DNA of 64,000 nt, taken from the NCBI RefSeq assembly GCF_000711245.1, contig NZ_JOMH01000001.1, positions 862,830-926,829 on the forward strand, in the 5' to 3' direction. Shown one piece after another: positions 33,871 to 42,496 of this stretch. The notes below the pieces were generated by a model. The model saw only the letters and a program-made list of their open reading frames with translations, searched no databases and had not been told where the DNA came from. The translations under genes and the position numbers were made by a program. The stretch comes from Polycyclovorans algicola TG408 (GTDB taxonomy: Bacteria; Pseudomonadota; Gammaproteobacteria; Nevskiales; Nevskiaceae). Position 1 is the first letter of the stretch, and each line of letters begins with the position of its first letter.

Positions 33871-35058
33871 ATGCCCCATACCCCCCGCCTGAAAGATCAA
33901 AGCTTCGCCACGCCCGACGTCTGGAAAACCGTCACCAAAGCCATGGGCGAGCTGGAAAAGCTCGTCTGGGATGACCCGCGCGTCGCTGATGATCTGACCC
34001 GTGCCGAGGGCGCGCGCCAGCTCACCCGCCTGATCGGTGGCGCGATGCCGATCACCATGGAAACGGTGGACCCGAATCATCCGCAGTTTCTGCAACTGCT
34101 GAGCACCCAGATTCAGTGGGGACTGCCCTCGGCCGACTGTCATTACCTGTGGGCGCCGCTGCACGGCGACAACGTCTACCGCATCGTCGGCGACCGTGGC
34201 ACGGCACGGCTGTTCGACATCGAGATTCGCAACGGCACCTTCGCCTATCTGGCCGAGTGGAGCTTGCATTCGCGCCTGGGCCACGTCGAGACCGGACCGG
34301 GCAACCAGGTGGAGATCTTCCTCAGCCGCAAGCGTCCCGCGGGTGCGCTCAACTGGGTGGAACTGCCGGAAGGCCGCTGCGACATTGTGCTGCGCCAGTA
34401 TTTTTACGACTGGGACACCGAGCAGATGGCGCGTCTGTCCATCGTCAACGACAACGCCGTGTATCCGCCGCCGCCGCTTTCCGCCGACACCATTCGCCAG
34501 AACCTTGAGCGCTTCTGTGACTTCCTCGAACAGGTGCCGCCGGTGTTCCGCCAATCGGTCGAGGTTTACTACCAGCAGCCGCCCAACCAGATGGCGTTTC
34601 ATGCCATCGACTACGGCTTTCGCGCGCTGACCTACGGCAAGGGCACCTACGACTGCAGGCCGGATGAAGCGCTGATTCTCGAAGTCAAACTGCCCAAGAC
34701 CCACTACTGGAACATCCAGCTTGCCAGCCATTTCTGGGAAGCGCGCGACTTCCACCTGCGGCAGAACGCGCTCAACGGCCATCAGGCGCAGGTCGATGCC
34801 GACGGCATGTTCCGCGCGGTGATCTCGCATCAGGACCCCGGCGTTGCCAACTGGCTGGATGCCGGGGGGCACGCACAGGGCCTGGCCACCATCCGCTATT
34901 ACGAGGCCGACACGACGCCGATTCCCACGGTGCGCCGCGTCAAGCTCGCCGAACTGGACGGCGCACTGCCCGCCGACACCGTGCGCGTCACGCCAGAACA
35001 GCGGCAGCGAATTCTGCGGAATCGGGCCTGGGCCATGCAGCGCATGGGCCGCAATTAA
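33871..35058 (+). CDS. DUF1214-domain protein
   Basis: 395 residues. The C-terminal half carries the DUF1214 pattern (ALILEVKLPKTHYWNIQLAS, FWEARDF and ISHQDPGVANWLDAGGHAQG). Function unknown for the domain. No signal peptide or membrane segment seen. The ATG with AGGAG six bases upstream is chosen over a GTG 18 bases earlier. It follows the sulfotransferase by 41 bp and precedes an SDR by 32 bp, so the three probably form one operon. Confidence 0.7.
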   Translation: MPHTPRLKDQSFATPDVWKTVTKAMGELEKLVWDDPRVADDLTRAEGARQLTRLIGGAMPITMETVDPNHPQFLQLLSTQIQWGLPSADCHYLWAPLHGDNVYRIVGDRGTARLFDIEIRNGTFAYLAEWSLHSRLGHVETGPGNQVEIFLSRKRPAGALNWVELPEGRCDIVLRQYFYDWDTEQMARLSIVNDNAVYPPPPLSADTIRQNLERFCDFLEQVPPVFRQSVEVYYQQPPNQMAFHAIDYGFRALTYGKGTYDCRPDEALILEVKLPKTHYWNIQLASHFWEARDFHLRQNALNGHQAQVDADGMFRAVISHQDPGVANWLDAGGHAQGLATIRYYEADTTPIPTVRRVKLAELDGALPADTVRVTPEQRQRILRNRAWAMQRMGRN

Positions 35059-35090
35059 TCCCGCCCCCGCACGTCCAGGAGACAACACAC

Positions 35091-35870
35091 ATGGCAAGCA
35101 GAATCGAGTCGCTGTTTTCGGTGCAGGGCAAGGTGGCGCTGGTCACCGGTGCGGGCACGGGCATGGGGCGGCAGTTCGCCCACACCTTGGCCGAGGCCGG
35201 TGCGCGGGTGGTCTGCGTGGCCCGCAATCAGGCGCGTCTTGAGGCGGTGGCCAGCAGCATTCGTGACGCGGGCGGTGAGGCAGTGGCGGTGGCCGGCGAT
35301 GTCGGTAGCACCGCCGGAGTTGAAGCGGTGTTCGACGCCGCCGAGCAGGCCTTCGGCCGCGTCAACGTGCTGGTCAACTGCGCGGCACAGGTGGACTTCG
35401 GCCTGTTTCCCGACGTCAAGGACGAAAACTGGGAGGCACTGCTCAACGTCAATTTCACCGGCATGATGCGCACCTGCCGCAGCTTCTCGCGGCGTCTGAT
35501 CGCCGCCGGTGAGCCGGGCGCCATCGTCAACATCACCTCCATCATCGGCGAGCAGGTGATTCCCGGCATTCCCACCTACGGCACGCTCAAGGCCGCCGCC
35601 ATCCAGCTGACACGGTCGATGGCCGTGGACCTCAACGGTCAGGGCATCCGCGTCAACGCGATCTCGCCGGGGTATTTCCAGACCGAGATGGCCGCCTCGC
35701 TGTTTGAGTCCGAGGCCGGCAAGGCGTTGATCGAGCGCCACCCCCTGAAGCGGCTGGGGCGGGTCGAAGAGCTGGACGGCCCACTGCTGCTTTTGGCCAG
35801 TGACGCCTCCAGCCACATGAACGGCGCGGTGGTGACCGTGGATGCCGGGCACTCGGTGTATCTCTTTTAG
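35091..35870 (+). CDS. SDR-family oxidoreductase
   Basis: Classical short-chain dehydrogenase, 259 residues. Rossmann GAGTGMGRQFAHTLAEAG, NCAAQ replacing the usual NNAG, catalytic Ser in NITSIIGEQ and Tyr-x3-Lys in TYGTLKAAAI. The C-terminus MNGAVVTVDAGHSVYLF is standard. Substrate not determinable; the neighbours suggest an alcohol or ketone of the unknown pathway. Its TAG stop (35868-35870) shares its last base with the start of a long hairpin element. Confidence 0.85.
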   Translation: MASRIESLFSVQGKVALVTGAGTGMGRQFAHTLAEAGARVVCVARNQARLEAVASSIRDAGGEAVAVAGDVGSTAGVEAVFDAAEQAFGRVNVLVNCAAQVDFGLFPDVKDENWEALLNVNFTGMMRTCRSFSRRLIAAGEPGAIVNITSIIGEQVIPGIPTYGTLKAAAIQLTRSMAVDLNGQGIRVNAISPGYFQTEMAASLFESEAGKALIERHPLKRLGRVEELDGPLLLLASDASSHMNGAVVTVDAGHSVYLF

Positions 35871-36059
35871 GAAACCTCTGCAAGACTACTGCGCTCGTCA
35901 TTTCGGCTTTTGACTTAAGCGGGCCTGACATCTGTCAGCCCCGTCCGGGGCCAAAAGCCGGCAGTGCTCGGAATACTCATGTACTCCAGTACATTCCGTT
36001 CCCTGCGCTCCGGCGGAACGCGAACTGAGCTTCGCTCGCTACGTTTTTCAGAGGCTTCC
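35870..36059. repeat. Long hairpin element, copy 2 (190 bp)
   Basis: Terminal inverted repeats GGAAACCTCTG (35870-35880) and CAGAGGCTTCC (36049-36059), one mismatch. Inside, CGGCTTTTG pairs with CAAAAGCCGG, and a central ACTCATGTACTCCAGTACAT segment is partly palindromic. ACTGCGCTCG on the left and TTCGCTCGCTACG on the right also occur in the element at 21703-21844. The outer ends resemble IS5-type terminal repeats, which would fit a MITE origin. Begins inside the stop codon of the SDR gene. Confidence 0.75.
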
Positions 36060-36151
36060 TGGGGTGTGCCTAAAGCGGCTTGACCGGGACCCTGGCAGTT
36101 CCTAACGTGGCACTGCCCTGGCCTTTTCGGCCTCGTGGCGCTGGAGGAGAG

Positions 36152-38935
36152 ATGCCGCGCAAGAAGGCTGCCAGCCCGACGCATGCCCGCGTCATCCGCA
36201 CCAAGTTCGAGCCCCCCCGGGCGTCGCGACGGACGGTGCCGCGCGACCGTGCGCTCAGCCTTTTGAGTCTGGGGGCCGAACGGCTGCTAACCGTGCTGCG
36301 CGCCCCTGCCGGCTTCGGCAAGACCACGGTGCTCGCCGACTGGCGCGGCCAGCGGTTGGCCGCAGGACGCCCGGTGGCGTGGCTGACCCTGGACGAAGAC
36401 GACAACGACCCTGGCTCGTTCGTCCATTACGTGATCCGGGCGCTAAGTGACGCGCTGGGCGAGTTGGCCGACCACGCGCCCGAGCTCTCGGCCGACCCCG
36501 AGAGCGCGCCGCCCAAGGTGATGCTCACCTCGCTGATCAACGCGCTGGACACCATCGACGCGCCGGTCACACTGATTCTCGATGACTACGACCGTATCTC
36601 GGCGGCGGTCATCCACGACCTGTTGTCATTCCTGCTGCTGCACGCGCCCGACACCCTGCATGTGGTGATCGCCGCACGCGCCGAGCCGCCACTGCCGCTG
36701 GCCTACCTGCGCGCCCACGACGACCTGGTGGAGATCGACGCCAGCCACCTGCGTTTTGACCTCGATGATGCGCGGCGTTTCTTTGGCGAGGTGGCCGCAC
36801 TCAACCTCGATGCCGGCCAGTCACGCGCCCTGCACGACGCCACCGAAGGCTGGGTGGCGGGCATGCAACTGGCGGCGATTTCACTGCGCGACCAGACCGA
36901 TGCGTCGCGGGTCATCGACGCGCTGCCCGGCCGCTTTCGCGCGATCAATGACTACCTTGCCGAGGCGGTGCTGCCCAGCCTGGCCCCGCACACCGTTGAG
37001 TTTCTGCTGCGCAGCGCCATCCTCGAACGCTTCAACGGTCCGCTCTGCGAGGCGGTGACCGGTCGCACCGATGCCGCCGACCAACTGGCGGGTTTGCATC
37101 AACGCAACGCCTTCGTGCAATCGCTGGATGATGCGCAGCGCTGGTTCCGCTTCCACGCGCTGTTCCGTGATTTTCTGCGGGCTGAGCTGCTGCGCCGCTT
37201 CCCGGACGAGGTGATCCCCCTGCACACCCGCGCGGCCCACTGGTTTGCCGGGCAGCGGCTGTGGGCCGAGGCGGTGCGCCATGCGCTCGCGGCCGAGCGA
37301 CTCGATCTTGCTGCCGAGTGGGTCGAGCACTGTGCGATGCGCGAGGTCGAAGACAGCCGCGTGCACGTGTTGCTGACCTGGGCGCGCAAGCTGCCGCCGC
37401 CGGCCATCCGTGCGCGGCCCCGCCTGCGCCTCGCGGTGGCCTGGGCGCTGCTGCTGACCATCGAGCTGGACGCCGCCATGGCCATCGTCGACGACCTGGA
37501 CGCGCAAGGTGAATCGTTGGCGCTGGCCGAGCATGGGCTGGACCCTGCGGCGGTCGAATCCGAACTGCTGGCGCTGCGTTTCTGCATCACCGCGCTGCAG
37601 GACGACACCGTCGGCGCGTTGCCATTCGGTGAGCAATTTGTCGAACGCCTGCGCGACGGCACGGCCGGCGACGAACCGGTGGTCTGGGCGGTGCAGGCCA
37701 CGCTCAACGGCCTCACGCACTGCTACCAGAAGGCCGGGCGGGTGGCCGAGGCGCGCACCATGCAGAGCGCCGACTTGTACCCGCTGTCGCGTGACCGCAC
37801 ACGCAACCTGTTCACCCAGTGTTACCGCGCCGCGACGCTGAGTGCCTGTGACCTGCGCGAAGCCCAACTCTTCGAGGCCGCCCGCCGCCTGCGTGAAGCG
37901 CTGGCGCTGGCCGAACGCCACGCCGGCCGACGCTCCGCCGCCGCGACGCTGGTGGCGTGCTCGTTGGCGGCCCTCCACTACGAGTGGAACCAGCTTGATG
38001 AGGTCGACCAGTTGCTCGCCGACCGGCTCGATATCGTCGACGAGGCCTGTTACCTGGATTCGGTGCGCTCAGCCTACCTGTCGCTCACGCGGCTGGCCAT
38101 GGTCCGTGGCGACCATGACACTGCCCATGCACTGCTTGATCGTGGCGAGCTGCTCGCCAACCGGCGCGGCTGGGGCCGCTTGACCGCCGTGTGTCTGGCC
38201 GAGCGGGTGCGTCTGTATCTGCTCGAAGACCATCCGCTGGACGCCCGCGCAGCGCAGGTCCGGCTTGAAGGGCTGCTACCAGCCCGCGCGCCGGACGCGC
38301 TGGGCGCCGCCTCGGAAACCTGGCGGGTAATGGCCATTGCGCGCGCCCGCACCCGGTTGCATGCGGGGCGCGCCATTGATGCGGTGACCGCGCTCGAAGG
38401 CGTGATGGACGACGCCCGCGAAGACCGCAGCCCCTACCTTGATGCGCGAACCCGCGCCCTGCTGGCCGTCGCCCTCGACCGCGCCGGGCGGCCGGACGAC
38501 GCCCAGATCCAGGTTGTCAAGCTGCTGCAATTGGGCGCGGCCTCCGGTCTCATCCGCTCGCTGGCCGACGAGGGCGAGGGCTTCGCCAGACTGCTGCGAC
38601 GCCTGCCGGAGACCGCATGGCCGCAAACACCGGCGGCGTTGAAATGGCGCGACCAGCTACAGACTGTGCTCGGCATTTCCGCCGGCGCGGCACCCAAGGC
38701 GCGCAGCGCGGTGACCCTGATCGAACCGCTGAGCAAGCGCGAACTGGACGTGCTGACGCTGATCGCCCGCGGGCTGTCCAACGAGCAGGCGGCGCGCGCC
38801 CTGCAACTCGGTGCCGAGACCGTGAAATGGCACCTGAAAAATGTTTACGGAAAGCTGGGGGTGTCGCGGCGCACCCTCGCCGTGCACCGCGCCCGGCAGA
38901 TGGCCTTGATCTCTGACGACCCGCCGCCGTCCTGA
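36152..38935 (+). CDS. MalT-type LuxR-family transcription activator
   Basis: Large ATP-dependent regulator, 927 residues. Walker A APAGFGKTT (51-59), Walker B TLILDDYDRI (about 140-149), long helical repeat region (about 400-840), C-terminal LuxR helix-turn-helix LSKRELDVLTLIARGLSNEQ and ETVKWHLKNVYGKLGVSRRT. MalT-like proteins are signal-transduction ATPases (STAND class) that activate transcription on binding an inducer. Strong GGAGGAGA just before the ATG. It is probably the local regulator of the flanking operons on the plus strand. A small GC hairpin lies after the stop (38939-38955). Confidence 0.88.
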   Translation: MPRKKAASPTHARVIRTKFEPPRASRRTVPRDRALSLLSLGAERLLTVLRAPAGFGKTTVLADWRGQRLAAGRPVAWLTLDEDDNDPGSFVHYVIRALSDALGELADHAPELSADPESAPPKVMLTSLINALDTIDAPVTLILDDYDRISAAVIHDLLSFLLLHAPDTLHVVIAARAEPPLPLAYLRAHDDLVEIDASHLRFDLDDARRFFGEVAALNLDAGQSRALHDATEGWVAGMQLAAISLRDQTDASRVIDALPGRFRAINDYLAEAVLPSLAPHTVEFLLRSAILERFNGPLCEAVTGRTDAADQLAGLHQRNAFVQSLDDAQRWFRFHALFRDFLRAELLRRFPDEVIPLHTRAAHWFAGQRLWAEAVRHALAAERLDLAAEWVEHCAMREVEDSRVHVLLTWARKLPPPAIRARPRLRLAVAWALLLTIELDAAMAIVDDLDAQGESLALAEHGLDPAAVESELLALRFCITALQDDTVGALPFGEQFVERLRDGTAGDEPVVWAVQATLNGLTHCYQKAGRVAEARTMQSADLYPLSRDRTRNLFTQCYRAATLSACDLREAQLFEAARRLREALALAERHAGRRSAAATLVACSLAALHYEWNQLDEVDQLLADRLDIVDEACYLDSVRSAYLSLTRLAMVRGDHDTAHALLDRGELLANRRGWGRLTAVCLAERVRLYLLEDHPLDARAAQVRLEGLLPARAPDALGAASETWRVMAIARARTRLHAGRAIDAVTALEGVMDDAREDRSPYLDARTRALLAVALDRAGRPDDAQIQVVKLLQLGAASGLIRSLADEGEGFARLLRRLPETAWPQTPAALKWRDQLQTVLGISAGAAPKARSAVTLIEPLSKRELDVLTLIARGLSNEQAARALQLGAETVKWHLKNVYGKLGVSRRTLAVHRARQMALISDDPPPS

Positions 38936-39021
38936 CCGACCCCCCGTTTGGGGGTTCGTGATGGCGGGCGAAGGCCGGAAGCTGGGGCCGATACCCCACC
39001 CTAATCACGAGAGGATGCGAG

Positions 39022-39423
39022 ATGAATCTGGAACAGAACAAAGCCTTGGCCGCCGAGTTTTTCGCCTGCTTCGGCCGCAGTGACGTCGCCGGTGCGCTGG
39101 CGATGATGACCGACGACGCCACCTGGTGGATTGGCGGCAAGACGCGACTGTTTCCGCTGGCCGGGCTCAAGACCAAGGCGCAGATGGGCGAGCTGCTGAA
39201 CTCGATCGTCCCGACCATGAAGAACGGCCTGAAAATCACCCCCAAGGCCATGACGGCCGAGGGCGACCGCGTGGCGGTTGAAGCCGAATCGTTTGGCGAA
39301 TTTCCCGACGGCCGCGTCTACAACAACGAATACCACTTCTTGGTGCTGGTACGCGACGGCAAGGTGGCGGCGGTGAAGGAGTACCTCGACACCATGCACA
39401 CCGCCGAGATTCTGGGCGGCTGA
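39022..39423 (+). CDS. SnoaL/NTF2-like small protein
   Basis: 133 residues with NTF2-like fold features: EFFACFGRSDVAGALAMMTD, ATWWIGGKTRLFPLAG and a C-terminal VRDGKVAAVKEYLDTMHTAE. Same broad family as the gene at 26669-27064, but not a close duplicate. Starts 86 bp after the MalT-type gene and ends 5 bp before the next gene, so it is probably co-transcribed with it. Catalytic role not determinable. Confidence 0.75.
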   Translation: MNLEQNKALAAEFFACFGRSDVAGALAMMTDDATWWIGGKTRLFPLAGLKTKAQMGELLNSIVPTMKNGLKITPKAMTAEGDRVAVEAESFGEFPDGRVYNNEYHFLVLVRDGKVAAVKEYLDTMHTAEILGG

Positions 39424-39428
39424 CGCGC

Positions 39429-40754
39429 ATGCGCCCCGAGACGCCCGCCAATACCCGCCTGCTTAACGCCCCGCTGACGCTGCCCTGCGGCGCGGTTCTG
39501 CGCAACCGGCTCGCCAAGGCGGCGATGACCGAAGGCCTGGCCGATGCCGATAACCGCGCCACCGAACGCCATCTGCGCCTCTACCAGCGGTGGGCGGCCA
39601 ACGACTTTGGCGTGATGCTGACCGGCAATGTTCAGGTTGACCGGCAACACCTGGAGCGCCCCGGCAACATCGCCATCGACGGAAACGGTGGACTCGATCA
39701 GTTGCGGGCGCTGGCACGCGTCGCCACCGCGAATGGCGCGCACTTCTGGATGCAGATCAACCATGCCGGTCGCCAGACCCCGGCGGCGATCAACGCACAG
39801 CCCCTGGCACCGTCGGCGATCTCGCTGCCAATGGCCGAGGCCGGTTGTGGCCAGGCGCAGGCGATGAGCGTCGCGCAGATTCGCGACGTCATTCGCCGCT
39901 TTACGCATGTGGCGGTCACTGCGCGTGAATGTGGCTTTACCGGGATTCAACTGCACGCTGCGCACGGGTATCTGATCTCGCAGTTTCTCAGCCCGCTCGC
40001 CAACCAGCGCGATGACGAATGGGGCGGCCCGCTGGAAAACCGCGCGCGGCTGCTGATGGAGATCGTCAGGTCGGTGCGGCGCGCAGTGGGGGCCGACTTC
40101 CCGATCTCGGTCAAGCTCAACTCGGCCGACTTCCAGAAAGGCGGATTCAGCTTTGAGGAATCGATGCAGGTGGTGCGCTGGCTCAGCGACGCCTCAATTG
40201 ACCTGCTGGAAATCTCCGGCGGCAACTACGAGCAGATGCAGATGGTCGGGCTGGGCGAGCAGGCGCAGACCGCCGGGCGCCCGGTGGTGGCCAGCACCGC
40301 CGCACGCGAGGCCTACTTTCTCGACTACGCGCGGCAGATCCGTCCGCTGGCCAACATGCCACTGATGATCACCGGCGGCATGCGGACCCTGGCCACGATG
40401 AACGAGGCCCTGCAGTCCGGCGCCTGCGAAATGGTGGGCATCGGCCGGCCCATCTGCGTCGATCCCGACCATGCGGTGGGCCAACTGCTGCGTGGTGAGG
40501 TCGACGCCTTGCCGACGGTCGAACATGGCCTGCAACTGGCGCCCGGCGCGCTGGGGCCCGATGCTGACGCCGCGCTGTTCAAGCGCATCGAATCCTTCGG
40601 CCTGCTGGGCTGGTTCTGCCTGCAGTTGCTGCACCTCGGCGAAGGCCGCGCGCCAGACCTGCAGATGAGCGTGCTTGACGCCCTGCACGCCTACAAGGCC
40701 AACGAGACCGAGGCCGCCGCCGCGTGGGTGCGGCCGGTGCGCGAACTGGCCTGA
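39429..40754 (+). CDS. Old-yellow-enzyme-family flavin oxidoreductase
   Basis: NADH:flavin oxidoreductase/TIM-barrel protein, 441 residues. FMN-barrel pattern with NRLAKAAMTEGLADADNR at the start, WMQINHAGRQ, GFTGIQLHAAHGYLISQFLS and PLMITGGMRT. The substrate histidine pair appears as QLHAAHGYL. The length exceeds classic NemA enzymes; the extra C-terminus is helical, and no [4Fe-4S] cysteine cluster of the 2,4-dienoyl-CoA reductase type is seen. Reduction of an activated C=C bond is likely. Confidence 0.8.
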   Translation: MRPETPANTRLLNAPLTLPCGAVLRNRLAKAAMTEGLADADNRATERHLRLYQRWAANDFGVMLTGNVQVDRQHLERPGNIAIDGNGGLDQLRALARVATANGAHFWMQINHAGRQTPAAINAQPLAPSAISLPMAEAGCGQAQAMSVAQIRDVIRRFTHVAVTARECGFTGIQLHAAHGYLISQFLSPLANQRDDEWGGPLENRARLLMEIVRSVRRAVGADFPISVKLNSADFQKGGFSFEESMQVVRWLSDASIDLLEISGGNYEQMQMVGLGEQAQTAGRPVVASTAAREAYFLDYARQIRPLANMPLMITGGMRTLATMNEALQSGACEMVGIGRPICVDPDHAVGQLLRGEVDALPTVEHGLQLAPGALGPDADAALFKRIESFGLLGWFCLQLLHLGEGRAPDLQMSVLDALHAYKANETEAAAAWVRPVRELA

Positions 40755-40895
40755 GCATCCAACCCGCGACGAGGTGATCTTCGGTGCAGGGTTGGCGTCA
40801 CCTGTTGCCCGTCGCGGCGTTATTCTTTGGACCTTTCCGGCGTAACAAGATCCCTTCACCGGGGCGGCGCCATTGATCCCGTGGAGGAGACCCCG

Positions 40896-42460
40896 ATGCA
40901 GCCGAAGATCCTTGCGCAACCTGAGCGCATTCACCCCGAAGGCATGGCCGAGTGGTTTCGTCGCCGCGCCATGCGCGCGCCGGAAAAGCCCGCGCTCAGC
41001 TTCCAGGGTGAAACGCTGACCTATGGCGAGTTCCAGACGCGCATCGAACGTGCCGCGGCCATGTTGGCGGCCGGCGGTGTGCAGCGCGGCGATCGTGTCG
41101 CGGTGCTGGCGTTCAATCACCCGCAGACCCTGGTGCTGTTGTTTGCGGCCTCGCGCATCGGCGCCATTCTGGTGCCGCTCAACTACCGACTTTCGCCGGT
41201 GGAGCTGCGCGACATCATCATCGACGCCGGTGCCCACACGCTGATCTCCGACGCCCGCAATGTCGAGGCCATCGACAGCGTTCGCGGCGCACTCGGCTGC
41301 CAGCGGCATCTGCTGTTTGGCGGCAGCCGTGACGGCTGGGAATCAATGGAGGCCGCACTGGCCGCCGCACCCGCGAGCGTTGCCTTGATGGGCGGTCAGC
41401 CCGACGACATGGCCGTGCTGATCTACACCTCCGGCCCCACCGGGCGGCCCAAGGCGTGATGCTGTCGAATCGCAATTTCTGGGGCAACAACGCCAACTGG
41501 CTGCTGACCTCGGACTACACCTCGCGCGACGTGACCCTGAACATGGCGCCGCTGTTTCACGTTGGCGGGCTATGCGTGGTGTTGCTGGTCACTTTTTTGG
41601 TCGGCGGCCACAACATCCTGCATGACGGCTTCGAGCCGGGCGCATTTCTCGATGACCTTGAGCGCTACAAGGTGACGGTGACCTTCACCGTGCCGGCGAT
41701 GATGCTGTTCGCCAGTCAGCATGAAAAGTTTGCCGGCACCGATCTGTCCAGCCTGCGGATGATTGTCGCCGGCGGCGCGCCGGTGCCCGAGCCGCTGCTG
41801 AAAACCTATGCCGCGCGCGACGTGCCGGTCAGCCAGTGCTACGGCATGACCGAGGCCACGGCGGGGGTCACCTTCCTCGAAACCACCCGCGCCGCCACCA
41901 AGCTGGGCTCTTGTGGGCGGCCCGGCATGCTCACCGAGGCCAAGCTGATTGACGCCGATGGACGCGAGATCACCGAGCCGGACACGCCCGGCGAGCTGTG
42001 CATGCGTGGCGGCAACGTGACGCAGGGTTACTGGAACATGCCCGAGGCCACCGCGCAGGTGCTGAGTGCCGATGGCTGGTTCCGCACCGGCGATGTGGCG
42101 CGGCGCGATGCCGAGGGGTTCTACACCATCTGCGACCGCACCAAGGATATGATCATCAGCGGCGGTGAGAACATCTATTCCGCCGAGGTCGAGAGCGTGC
42201 TCTACGGCCACCCAGCCATCGCCGAGGCAGCGGTGATCGGCATTCCCGACGAGAAGTGGGGCGAAACCGTGCTGGCCATCGTGGTGCCCAAGGCGGGGCA
42301 GTCGATCACGCTCGAAGAGCTGCGCGACTTCGCCGCCCAAAGCCTGGCGCGCTTCAAGCTGCCGCGCGTGCTGGAGGTCATCGACGTGATGCCGCGCAAC
42401 TCCAACGGCAAGGTGCAGAAGCCGCAGTTGCGCGAGCGCTTCGGCGCCACGAAGGCCTGA
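40896..42460 (+). pseudogene. AMP-forming acyl-CoA ligase, frameshifted at the P-loop
   Basis: ANL-family ligase that would be 521 residues with one base restored. The first frame reads to VLIYTSGPTGRPKA and stops at 41459. The second frame continues at once with MLSNRNFWGNNANWLLTSDY and runs to 42460 with all later motifs: CYGMTEATAGV, GWFRTGDVARRDAEGFY, the DRTKDMIISGGENIYSAEVE block and PRNSNGKVQKPQL. A missing G at 41453-41454 (AAGGCGTG instead of AAGGGCGTG) explains the break. The P-loop also reads TSGPTGRPK where TSGTTGRPKG is expected. It may be real decay or a homopolymer sequencing error. GGAGGA precedes the start. Confidence 0.85.
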
Positions 42461-42496
42461 CGACGTCGACGCCCGGTCGCAGCATGAGGCCGGGCG

